64,000 nt of DNA from Candidatus Melainabacteria bacterium (GTDB taxonomy: Bacteria > Cyanobacteriota > Vampirovibrionia > Gastranaerophilales > Gastranaerophilaceae). Location of the stretch: contig CP091731.1 in assembly GCA_022009935.1 (NCBI GenBank), forward strand, positions 1,426,001 to 1,490,000, given 5' to 3'. The notes under the pieces were generated by a model. The model was not told where the DNA came from, ran no database searches, and saw nothing but the letters and a program-made list of their open reading frames with translations. Shown piece by piece: positions 1-9,387 of this stretch; position 1 is the stretch's first letter, and the number at the start of each line of letters is the position of its first letter. Both the position numbers and the translations under genes were made by a program.

Positions 1-1056
1 TAACCTAAAGTTGTGTAAAGTCCATAGGAATTGGTATTTAGGAAATTTTCACCATTGGATTTATCAGCAAAGGCACATTCAAAATTGGCCAGGAATTTTT
101 TGTAGGAATATCCGATATAAGTTCCATAAGTAGCATAATTTGATTGCTTTTTCCCGGCGTTAACGCCTGTTCCGACAATTAAATTGCCGTATTTATTTTC
201 TTTGCCAACAAGTGGTTTAAATGTGAGCCAACTATTAAAATCCACTCCATCATAGCTGTGAAGAAACTCACGATTTGAATTAAACACACCGATTTGATAG
301 TCAAAGTACTTATAACTTCCATCATTAACCACACCAAAAGAACGAACATCACCATAAATATCCCCTATTTGAGCCTTATCAATAAAAAGTTGGTTTAATT
401 TTGAAAGTTTTCCCTCGAACCCTACACCACTTCGAGTTCTACCAAGTGTCAAACTTTGATTTTCATTTATTTTATGACGAAAAAACAGTTTGAAACAGCA
501 TCAACAAAATAATTATCATCGCTTGAGTCAGGCACAGGGTCCATTGAAAATGTGAAAGATGATTTATTATCTTGAAAATTAATAACAGTTGACACCCAAG
601 TGTCCGGTGCATCATAAAACGAAAATTGTTTGTCAATTCTCCAATCATAAGCCAAATTGCCTTGATAACCAAACCCCAAGTCGACGTTTTTATCCATTTG
701 CCATCAACATTGAATGCAGGCACTTTTTGATGGTATGGTTCTGTTCCGATTTTTGTGACAGACCCCTCGTATTGCCGATATGATGGTTTTATATCATTGA
801 TTGCATCAATTGTTTCTTCTAAAAACACCGGCTTCATCTCTTCTTTTATTTCGTTGACAAGACTTGACTCAAGTGTTCCTTCTATCATTTTGTCTATTTT
901 AGTTTCTTTTCGATTTATTTCACCATCAAGGCTATAGTCAATTATGACAGGATTTTCAAACTCGCCAGTTTCTTCAACCACGACAACAGCATTCGTGGCT
1001 AAAGATTGAAAGCTAAAAAATAATATTAAAATAAAGTTTGCTAAATTTCTTTTCAT
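1..1056 (-). CDS. Outer-membrane porin-like beta-barrel protein, C-terminus beyond window
   Basis: The product starts with a Lys/Arg-plus-hydrophobic signal peptide (about residues 1-22), so it is probably exported. The first 100 residues are charged and look like a periplasmic or linker segment. After about residue 120 the sequence alternates polar and aromatic residues (GFGYQGNLAYDW, SLTLGRTRSGVGFEGK, TYGTYIGYSYKKF), typical of outer-membrane strands in phosphate-selective-porin-like proteins. Two frameshifts break it, near 695 and in a T6 run near 485; joining the frames restores one continuous barrel sequence. It runs off the left edge. The family call is by strand pattern only; the substrate is unknown. 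Confidence 0.6.
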
Positions 1057-1358
1057 AAAAATCTATATAATATCCATACTATTATTATAATCTGTATTTG
1101 TGAAAATAAGAAGTGTATTGTCAAAATTTAATGTAAATAATTTAAAAAGTTTTAAATAAAAATTTAATATCTCTAAATAATACACTCCGTTTGTTTATTT
1201 TATTGTAAATTGAAATGATAATTAACAGATAAATGAAAAAGAAATTCTTTTAACATTATGAAAAAAATTTAAAGATAAAAGAAAAAATACTAATTTAACC
1301 TAAACTTAATTAACCGAAAAAATTAGTTTATTTACAAATTTTTGAGTAATTATAATTT
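1057..1358. other. AT-rich intergenic region between two minus-strand genes
   Basis: There is no credible coding sequence. The stretch probably contains the promoter of the porin gene: on the minus strand a TTGACA near 1116 and a TATAAT near 1090 are visible, but their spacing is too long for an ordinary sigma-70 pair, so I do not call a promoter. Confidence 0.3.
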
Positions 1359-2549
1359 TTATTTTTTTTCTATAGCGCCACTTTTAATTAATAATTCTTT
1401 AAGTTCATAGTATGGCATAATGCCTGTATAAACTTTTGAGTTTATAATAATGCTTGGCGTGCCAATTATTTTAAGGTTGTAAGCATCATCGATTGATTTT
1501 TCAAGCCTTTTTGCAACCTTTTCAGAAGCAGCATCTTCTTTAAGCTTGTCAACATCAAGCCCGGCTTGTTTAGCAAAATGTAAAATATCCTTTTCGTTGT
1601 TCGGTTTATATTCAAATAAATAGTTGTTTAAATTCCAATACTTACCCTGAAATTCAGCAGCAAGTGCATATTTAGCAATGAAGCAAGAATTTTCATGGAT
1701 TGAAACACCTATTTTTGAGTTACAATGAGTGTCCAAAGGAAAATTGTGATGGACTACTTTAACATTGTCAAGTTCTGACACAATGCGTTGAAGCATAATG
1801 TTTAAAATGCTGCAATGTGGACATTCAAAGTCTGTGTATTCATGGATTACAACTTTTGCATTTGGGTTACCCAAAACATTTCCGCCCACTCCGTATGGGT
1901 TTCCTTTTATATTTTTAAATGCTTCAATTGATTTTATCTTTTTAACATTTGGTGCAAATATTAGAGTTGTTGAAGTGAAAACCAAAAAAGCTATTCCGAC
2001 AAACACAACGGATAAAAATGCAATTAAATATTTTTTAATTTTAACAGCATTAATGAAATCAACAACACTTGTTTTTATATCTCCAAAAACACGACTGCCA
2101 CGTGTGCGAGCGAAAAGCGCAATAAGGAAGTTTATAAAATACGTTGCAAAACAAAGTATGCATATTTTGTTTATTTCGTATATTGAAACAAAAGCTAAAG
2201 TCATTGAAATGACAAAAGCCAAAAGCCCAAGTGAATATATATATGCATTTGGAGTTTTAAAAACTTCTAAAAACCTTAAATATTTATAATTTTTAAGCTT
2301 ATCAACAAAACACAACATTATAACAAACAAGTAAAAGAAAAGTCCCCATGCCCATAATGGAACTCCAAATGCTTGTGAATGCGTTGTTTTGGCAACACCA
2401 TCACAATCCACATAATCGTTTATTGAACAAAAACTCGGCAATGCATAATCGTTAAAATTCACATCCCAATATATTATTCCAAGTTTTATAGTTAACGCAA
2501 TACCAATTATTGCAAGAATTAAAACAGGTATTTTTTGTGATAGCTTCAT
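1359..2549 (-). CDS. VKOR-DsbA fusion: disulfide-bond-forming oxidase
   Basis: This intact 396-residue protein joins a vitamin K epoxide reductase-like membrane domain (about 1-200) to a periplasmic thioredoxin/DsbA domain (about 215-395). The VKOR part has the paired cysteines C41/C49 and the CxxC C130-C133 (CILC) between transmembrane helices. The DsbA part has the active site CPHC at 243-246 and a cis-Pro motif GTPS at 363-366, plus extra cysteines 276 and 289. Known fusions of this type oxidise secreted thiols and pass electrons to quinone. Here it would catalyse disulfide formation in exported proteins. It is one of the few undisrupted genes in the window. No DsbA or DsbB is seen nearby. 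Confidence 0.93.
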   Translation of the reverse strand: MKLSQKIPVLILAIIGIALTIKLGIIYWDVNFNDYALPSFCSINDYVDCDGVAKTTHSQAFGVPLWAWGLFFYLFVIMLCFVDKLKNYKYLRFLEVFKTPNAYIYSLGLLAFVISMTLAFVSIYEINKICILCFATYFINFLIALFARTRGSRVFGDIKTSVVDFINAVKIKKYLIAFLSVVFVGIAFLVFTSTTLIFAPNVKKIKSIEAFKNIKGNPYGVGGNVLGNPNAKVVIHEYTDFECPHCSILNIMLQRIVSELDNVKVVHHNFPLDTHCNSKIGVSIHENSCFIAKYALAAEFQGKYWNLNNYLFEYKPNNEKDILHFAKQAGLDVDKLKEDAASEKVAKRLEKSIDDAYNLKIIGTPSIIINSKVYTGIMPYYELKELLIKSGAIEKK

Positions 2550-2689
2550 AACATCTGACCCTTATCAATTTATCAAAATAATGCAAACTTATTTTAGCAT
2601 TATTTAAAAACTTTAACAAGTTGTAAAAAAGGGTGATTTTTTAAAGTTACTTAATCATTTTCATATTTGTTATACATTAACACTATAGT

Positions 2690-2770
2690 CAAACAAAAAT
2701 CAATCCACATTGGTAAGTGATATTTAAAATCGAACACGCGGTAGCCCGTCATATAAAAACTAAAACAAAA
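2690..2770. repeat. Remnant of the multi-hairpin repeat element (R1)
   Basis: This short intergenic piece carries both ends of the larger repeats at 35.5-36.5 and 40.4-41.2 kb: the left-end phrase CAATCCACATTGG and the right-end phrase CCCGTCATATAAAA, with almost all of the core missing. It lies between divergent genes, about 85 bp upstream of the aminotransferase start. Confidence 0.6.
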
Positions 2771-2853
2771 ATCATAGAAAATCTTGTTTAAATCCTTTAA
2801 ATATGTTAAATTTAAGAAGACTGAAGATTTAAAACCGCAAAGGAGAAAAACAA

Positions 2854-4003
2854 ATGCAAGATAAGACTTTTTGATGATCCCAGAGCCAACACCAGTTCCT
2901 CAAAGTGTACTTTTAGATATGGCAAAAGAACCAATTGGACATAGAAGTTCGGAGTTTTCAAAAATATTGGAAAAAGTCTATTCCAATTTAAAGCTCATTT
3001 TTGAAACAAAAAACGATGTATTTGTTTACACTTCAAGCGGTACAGGAGCAATGGAAGCAGCTATATCAAATCTTGTCAACGAAGGAGATAAAGTTCTCTC
3101 CCTTGTTATTGGGAATTTTGGTGAAAGGTGGGCAAAAATCGCCAAAGCTTTTGGAGCTGACGTTGAAACTATTTCTATGCCTTATGGGCAAGCTATAAAT
3201 CCAAAAGATTTAAAAGAAAGACTTGATAAAGATGTGAATAAAGAAATAAAGCTTGTCACAATAACACACAATGAAACCGCAACAGGTGTGACAAACGACC
3301 TAAAAACTTTATGCCAAATAATAAAAGACCATGGAGCTTTATCAGTTGTTGATGGAGTTACAAGCGTATGTGCAATGCCTTTGAAAATGGATGAATGGGG
3401 AGTTGATGTGCTTGTTTCGGGTTCTCAAAAAGGGTTCATGATACCACCTGGGCTTGCTTTTTTATCTGCAAGTGAAAAAGCTTTTGAAGTGCATAAACAA
3501 TGCAAAAGAAGCGGGTTTTATTTCAATTGGGATGCTTATAAAAAAAGTGTAAATGCAAACTCTACACCTTATACACCTGCTGTTAATCTTTTTGTAGCTC
3601 TTAACACAGCTTTAGAGATGATATTGAAAGAAGGGCTTGAAAATATGCAAGCCAGACACAAAAACATAGTTGTGCTTTAAGAGCTGCCATTAAAGCTATT
3701 GGTTTAAAACCGTTTGTTGAAGATGAAAGCATCGCAAGTTGTGCTATAACTTCCATATTGCCTCCAAATGGAATTAGTGTGCCTGATATTCGTTCAACTT
3801 TAAAAAACGATTTTGATATTGTTGTGGCAAATGGACAAAATGACTTAAAAGACAAAATATTCCGTATGGGAACATTGGGTTTTGTTTGTGATAGAGATGT
3901 TCTTGCTTCAATTAGTGCATTAGAAGCAACTTTGTATAAATTGGGGCACAAATTTGAACTTGGAAATGGTGTCAAAGCCGCAATTGAAATATTAACAAAA
4001 TAA
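2854..4003 (+). CDS. Class V aminotransferase (alanine/serine-glyoxylate type)
   Basis: This is a PLP enzyme of the alanine-glyoxylate/serine-pyruvate aminotransferase family (about 383 residues). Visible motifs are PEPTPVP at the N-terminus, the substrate-binding SSGTGAME, the aspartate in VVDGVTS and the PLP lysine in SGSQKG. Start ATG 2854 follows AGGAG at 2841-2845. Two frameshifts, in a T run near 2868 and near 3676 (TTT versus TTTT), split the reading frame; the C-terminal part resumes as RAAIKAIG and runs to 4003. It sits 17 bp before serA, so it probably supplies the transamination step of serine synthesis, as class V enzymes do in some bacteria. Glyoxylate or phosphohydroxypyruvate specificity cannot be read from the sequence. 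Confidence 0.85.
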
Positions 4004-4020
4004 CGAAGGGAAAAATAACA

Positions 4021-5613
4021 ATGAAAGTTTTAATAACTGATAAAATTAACGAAAGCGCAAAAGATATAATAGGTGATGCTGCCATTTGTGATTTTTACCA
4101 ACAATGAGCGAAGATGAACTTGTTCAAAAAATAGGGGAATACGATGCTTTGATGGTGAGAAGTCAAACAAAAGTTACTAAAAAATTATTGAAGCAGGCAA
4201 AAGCCTTAAAATCATCGGACGTGCAGGTGTTGGGGTTGACAACATTGACCTTGAAGCAGCTACAAAATGTGGGATTATTGTTGTAAATTCTCCGGATGGC
4301 AACACCCATGCAGCCGCAGAACACACGGTTGCAATGATGCTAAGTTTATCAAGAAACATTCCGCAAGCTTATGAAACTATAAAACAAGGTCTTTGGGAAC
4401 GCTCAAAGTTTACAGGTGTTGAAGTTTTTGGCAAAACTCTTGGGGTTATCGGGTTTGGTAAAATCGGTCAACACGTTGCAAAGGTCGCTCAAGCTTTAGG
4501 AATGAATATTGTTGTTTATGACCCTTACACAACAAAAGAACTTGTTGAAAATCTTTGTGCTTTCTATTGTTCAACTCTTGATGAATTTTGGGGACAATGT
4601 GATTATATTTCAATACATACCCCAAAAAACAAAGGAAACGATTTCTTTAATTAATAAAAACACCATAAATCGTATGAAAAAAGGTGTAAAAATTATTAAT
4701 TGTGCTCGTGGCGGTATAATTGATGAAGCTGCTTTGTGTGAAGCTATAAAAGAAGGGCAAGTTAGTGGTGCTGCTATTGACGTATTTGAAAATGAACCTG
4801 ATATAAAATCTTCACCATTGTTTGGATGTGTTGACAAATGTGTTTTGACTCCACATTTGGGCGCTTCAACAAGTGAAGCTCAAATTAATGTTGCGGTTGA
4901 TGTTGCAAAACAAATCCGTGAAGTCTTGCTTGGCGGTGAAGCAAAAAGTGCTGTTAACCTTCCTCAAATGAAACCTGAAAAACTTGAACCTGTCAAAGAT
5001 TATATGGGGCTTGCTCAAAATATTTCACAAATGGCTTCTCAAATTGCAAGCGGAAATATTCAAAGTGTTGAAATTACCGTTATGGGTGAACTTGCTCAAG
5101 TCGATGCTACACCTATTGAAATAGCTGTATTGAAAGGTGTATTTGATTATCGTGTAGGTTCTGTCAATTACGTTAACGCTCCTTTAATAGCTAAAGAACG
5201 AGGAATTAAGGTTACAACTATTAAATCAAACCAAAATGTGCCATCTTGTGGTGTAATTACAGTCAAAATTATTACAAGTGAAAATGAAACAATTGTTCGA
5301 GGCGCAATGCTTGCAAAAGACATTTACCGAATTACAAAAATTAATAACTTCTCAACAAGCATTATGCCCGATAGCAACATGCTTTTTAATACCTCACGAA
5401 AATAAACCGTCAATGGTGGCAAAAGTCGCTCAAATTATTGGAGAAAAAGGAATTAATATCAATAGCATGCAAGTTAATAACGATACAAAATCACAAAATA
5501 ATGAATCTATTATGATTTTAAACGTTCCTTGTGAAGTTAAAGATGACGTAATTCAAAAATTAAACCAAATTGATGGCGTAAAATCTTCAAAATATATTAA
5601 ATTAAGCGTTTAA
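4021..5613 (+). CDS. serA: D-3-phosphoglycerate dehydrogenase with ACT domain
   Basis: The gene encodes the long (about 530-residue) form of SerA, which oxidises 3-phosphoglycerate at the start of serine synthesis. Features in order are the catalytic-domain start MKVLITDKINESAKD; the NAD-binding GVIGFGKIGQHVAKVAQALG; INCARGGIIDEAAL; the His of TPHLGASTSEAQ; an intervening domain; and a C-terminal ACT domain (IIGEKGININSMQV) that normally binds serine for feedback control. At least four frameshifts (near 4105, 4205, 4625 and 5390) break it, yet every segment matches the family in order. Start ATG 4021 follows GAAGGG. It follows the aminotransferase directly and precedes the CCA enzyme by 14 bp. 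Confidence 0.92.
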
Positions 5614-5627
5614 GGATTTTTAATATT

Positions 5628-6851
5628 TTGGATATAAGTCAAAATTATAAAAACAATTTATCAAGTAAAATACAAAAAAACTTAAAAATAATCTCGGACA
5701 ATGCTAACAAAATGGGGTTCAATGTCTATATTGTTGGTGGTGTTGTTCGAGATTTAATTTTAAATAAAAAAATAATAGATGTCGATATTCTTTGTGATTT
5801 TGACGCAACAATTCTTGCAAAAAACTTGAAGAAGTGAGCATTTGCAAAATTCAGGAACTTAAAAAAGAGTTTAGAACAGCCAAAATTGTAGTTAACGGCA
5901 TAGTGCTTTGATGTTGCAACCACAAGATGTGAAGTTTATCCAAAATCCGGTTGCTTGCCTCAAATTGTAAATTATGGAGTGAGTTTGCTTGAAGACTCAA
6001 AACGACGAGATTTTACAATAAACACTTTGGTTTTGAGTTTAAACAAAGACAATTTTCTTCAAATTATTGACCCAAGCGAAAAAGGTCTTGATGATTTAGA
6101 AAACAAAACTTTAAGGATACTTCACAACAAAAGCTTTATTGATGACCCCACAAGAATTTTAAGAATGCTTAAATTTATGTTTAGATTTGACTTTAAACCT
6201 GATACTTCTACTTTTAATCTTATGTGTGATTATTTGAAAAAACCAAATTACGATATTTGTTATTACCGAATAAAATCTGAATTTATCCAAACATTTAATT
6301 TAAATAAAAGTGAAATTCTTGATTATTTTCTCGAAAATAACATTTACAAACTTTTTACAAACAATGTAAACAAAAATATTAATTCAATAAAAGTTCAAAA
6401 AATTATTAATAAGTATAAAACACAAATTAAACAAATTTATTCGATATATCTTGGAATAATAATCAAAAATGAAGACTATGACAAACTTCCGTTTGATTTT
6501 ACGGCTTATGAGAAAAAAACTTTTAGTGATATAATAAAAATATTTGAAACAAATATTGATACAAGCGATAACTATCAAATTTACAAACTTTTTAACGATA
6601 AAAATGTTGAAGCAATACTTGTTTATTACCTCAAAACAAATGATAATAATGTAATAGAATACTTGGATAAACTAAAAGATATAAAATTGAGTATAACAGG
6701 CAAAGATTTAATAAAGCTTGGAATAAAGGAAGGGAAAGTGTTTAAGACTATTTTCGATGAAGTTTTAAAAGAGAAATTATCCAATCCAAAGATAAAAAAA
6801 GAAAAAGAGTTACAAATCGTTACAAATTTGCTGGCAAAAAAAATTTTTTGA
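5628..6851 (+). CDS. CCA-adding tRNA nucleotidyltransferase / poly(A) polymerase family
   Basis: This class II nucleotidyltransferase is expected to add or repair the 3' CCA of tRNAs. The N-terminus has the diagnostic VGGVVRDLIL followed by DVDIL, which carries the two metal-binding aspartates. Downstream are RRDFTINTL and DDPTRILRMLKF, the usual neck-domain motifs. Start TTG 5628 follows AAGGA and lies 14 bp after serA. The ORF breaks at about 5837 and 5910, where single-base shifts restore continuity, and then runs to 6851 (about 408 residues). The C-terminal third is very AT-rich and less conserved. Whether it makes CCA, CC or A alone cannot be told. Confidence 0.88.
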
Positions 6852-6890
6852 GTTTTTATATAACTAAAGGAACAAATCGGGAGGAAAATC

Positions 6891-7374
6891 ATGAAAATAA
6901 AACCAATAAATCTAAGTTTTAAGTCAAATACTGTTGAAAACAGTAAATCAAGCCCAAAACATCAAACTTATTATGAAAACCCGATTGATAGAAAAACAGA
7001 GCGAAATCTTGCGATTTTAAGTACAAGTGTCACAAGTTTAGCACTTGGTGGTCTTGCAGCCGGTGCAACATTGATGGCACAAAATAAAAAAGGATTGGAA
7101 ATTGCCAACTGTTTTGGGACTTGGTGCTGCTGCTTTGACCATGGGAATAATGTTGCCTTCAGCTTTATACAATATAAAAGTAAAAGCATTTACAAGAGAA
7201 AAAGAAATGGATGTATTTTCACGTTCACAAGAGGCAAAATCTTCAATTCTTGAAGGTGTGAATGACCAAATCCACGATGATTCCGTTTCTTTTGATGATA
7301 AAGTGAAGAATTATGCAACCGTTCAAATGGCAAACAACGGGCATGGCATTATGATTATGAATAACAAAGGTTAG
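6891..7374 (+). CDS. Small two-helix membrane protein with N-terminal SFKS motif
   Basis: I do not recognise a characterised family. Merging two frames (shift near 7105) gives about 160 residues: a polar N-terminus containing LSFKSNT, a hydrophobic Ala/Gly-rich helix (LALGGLAAGATLMA), a second helix (GLGAAALTMGIMLPSALY) and a charged tail containing TREKEMDVFSRSQEAK. Start ATG 6891 follows GGGAGGAAAATC. The next gene has the same plan, including an AF(T/K)..KEMD tail motif, so the two look like tandem paralogues of a small inner-membrane protein. Confidence 0.6.
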
Positions 7375-7397
7375 TAAAAAAAAACAAACGATATAAA

Positions 7398-8001
7398 ATG
7401 AATTTAATCACAGTCAAAAACACAGGAATAAGTCCTAATTTTGGCAACAATTCTGTCATAAAAACCGATAAAACTACAAACACCAATAAAAACCATAAAG
7501 ATGCAGAAAATCCGATTTCAAAAAAGGTGAAAAAGTTGTTTTGTTTTCCGGTGCTTTTTTATCGGCTGCAGGTGCAATCCTCAAAATCTTTTATAATCTT
7601 GCAAAAGATGACACTGATGGTCTGATTGGTAAGCGTTTTGACAAATTTGTAAACAAAATAATTGATAAAAAAATCCAAATGTAAAAGGAAAAGAACGTGA
7701 AGTCATGGTTTTTGGAACTTCTCTTATTATTCTTGGTTTGATTGTTGTGGGCGGTGCTATTTTAAGCGTTATATCTAAAGCACCAAAACTTAATTACGAA
7801 GGAAATATTAATGCCTTTAAAAAATCAAAAGAAATGGATGCATATATAAAAGGAAATAAAGCTGAAGTTGAACTTTATAACCAAATGAATGAAAGAGCAA
7901 AAAGTACCTTTGACCCGGAAGAACGTCAAAAATTATATTCTTCATATATGATGCTTCAAAATGCTAAAAACATCCCCCCAAGTTGGACAAATACTAAATA
8001 A
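7398..8001 (+). CDS. Paralogue of the preceding small membrane protein
   Basis: This is a protein of about 200 residues broken by shifts near 7545 and 7680. It starts with the motif SPNFGNNS, then a helix after KKVKK, a middle charged stretch, a second helix (MVFGTSLIILGLIVVGGAIL) and a tail with INAFKKSKEMDAYIKG. The tail matches the preceding gene (VKAFTREKEMD), so duplication is likely. No RBS is obvious before ATG 7398; the gap from the upstream stop is about 23 bp, which suggests co-transcription. Function unknown. Confidence 0.55.
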
Positions 8002-8068
8002 AATATTATTATATTTAAATATTGGCTAAAAATAAGAAAGGAAGAGCTTAAAAGCCTTTAAAAATTAT

Positions 8069-8248
8069 ATGGAAAACGAAAAAGAAAGTTTTTGGGAATA
8101 TATTTTGAATGCTGCAATGTTTATGGTCGAATATATGAAAATAAAGACAAAACAGCTTATGTCGGACGTTGTCCAAAATGCCTGCGTCCTATAAAAGTTA
8201 AAATTGGTGAAGGCGGAACTAATGCAAGATTTTTTTAGAGCGTGTTAA
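8069..8248 (+). CDS. Small zinc-ribbon-like protein
   Basis: A short ORF too small and broken to stand out in any single frame. It begins MENEKESFWEYIL, shifts frame near 8115 and continues NVYGRIYENKDKTAYVGRC, then CPKCLRPIKVKIGEGG and TNARFF. The CxxC within GRCPKC and the conserved-looking tail suggest a one-knuckle zinc-binding protein. A T7 run at 8230-8236 produces an early stop; with T6 it would end RFFRAC at 8248. The start could lie further upstream, because AAGGAAG is at about 8037-8043. Role unknown. Confidence 0.55.
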
Positions 8249-8913
8249 AATTTAATCTTTTTATTTTTATAAACACCAAATTTGGGCAAGCCTAAATTAT
8301 ATTTTGCCGCCAATAACCTTACTGCAATAGTTGTTATAATTGAAATAAAAATACATAAAAAATAGTTTGAATGAAGTTGGTAAAGAAGATAATAAAACGA
8401 CGAACCAATTATAGCAGATGAAGCATATAAATCTTTATACATAATAAATGGAGTTGTATTTGCTATAATATCTCGAATTAATCCACCACCAACACCTGTT
8501 ATTACACCTACAAAAAATAGCAAGAAAAGCATTGTCTTGGAACCCGTTAATAATAGCAGTATTTGTTCCAACAACTGCAAATACACCTAAGCCAACCGCA
8601 TCAAAAAAGTTATAAGATTATAATACCTAACACGCTTACGTTTTATGTTTTTTATAGCTAAAAGCCCTACATAAAATGCAACAATAGCAGTTATAAAAGC
8701 AATAAGCACATAAATTCCGTTTTTAAACATAGAGGGCGGTAAAATCCCTAACAAAATATCTCTTAATGCACCTCCACCAACTGCCGTCATAGTCCCAAGT
8801 GTAATTACTCCAAGAAGATCAAACCGTTTTTTAAATGCAACAATCACTCCTGATATGGTGAAAGCAATAATCCCTATTATTTCAATTATAAATATTTCAA
8901 TTCCAAATTCCAT
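8245..8913 (-). CDS. TRIC-type (UPF0126/YadS-like) membrane channel protein
   Basis: Two adjacent frames together form a protein of about 222 residues with two repeats of three transmembrane helices. Each repeat contains the family signature: TMTAVGGGALRDILLG in the first half, and a GVGGGLIRDI motif in the second. Such proteins are prokaryotic trimeric cation-channel relatives (UPF0126). The shift lies near 8600. The 3' end converges with the zinc-ribbon gene and nearly overlaps it. Confidence 0.82.
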
Positions 8914-8944
8914 ATAAATAATTATATATTAAACATAAAAAAAA

Positions 8945-8966
8945 CCTGAGTTTTGTTTTCTCAGGC
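8945..8966 (-). terminator. Rho-independent terminator
   Basis: CCTGAG (8945-8950) pairs with CTCAGG (8960-8965). Read on the minus strand the stem is followed by eight T, so it ends the small gene at 8994-9172. Confidence 0.75.
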
Positions 8967-8993
8967 ATTACTAGATTTGGTATGGGGAAAATT

Positions 8994-9172
8994 TTATTGA
9001 GGAACTACACGATAATTCATTAACGCTTTATTTGTTCCTGCTATTATATCCATTGATTTCCAAAATCATCAGGATTTAATGTTGATTTTGCTTCTAAATT
9101 TACAGTCAATTTTTCACTATATATTTCTGCTAATTTTTTATTCATATCTTCTGTTGTTGATTGAACTGCCAT
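8994..9172 (-). CDS. Small hypothetical protein
   Basis: About 59 residues on the minus strand, starting MAVQSTTEDMNKKLAEIY after an AAAGGAAATAAAC ribosome-binding region. A single-base shift near 9060 (AAA run) joins it to MDIIAGTNKALMNYRVVPQ, after which a stop and a strong terminator follow. Size and architecture suggest a small helical secreted or assembly-chaperone-like protein, but no family is recognised. Confidence 0.45.
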
Positions 9173-9387
9173 TTGTTTATTTCCTTTATCTTACATATAT
9201 ATAAAGTATATAAACTTTATCTAATTTCAATTTTGATATTTTTTGTTACAAAACTTAATATCAAATTTCATTTCAAAAACAAGACAGCTGTAAACACCTT
9301 AATAATAAAACAAATTAAATAAATCAGGATGTTTTACAATTAAATTATTGAATAAAACAATATATATTTTAAATCATTATTGGTTAT
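9173..9387. other. Intergenic AT-rich region
   Basis: No coding or RNA feature is seen apart from the presumed promoter of the small minus-strand gene that starts at 9172. Confidence 0.3.
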
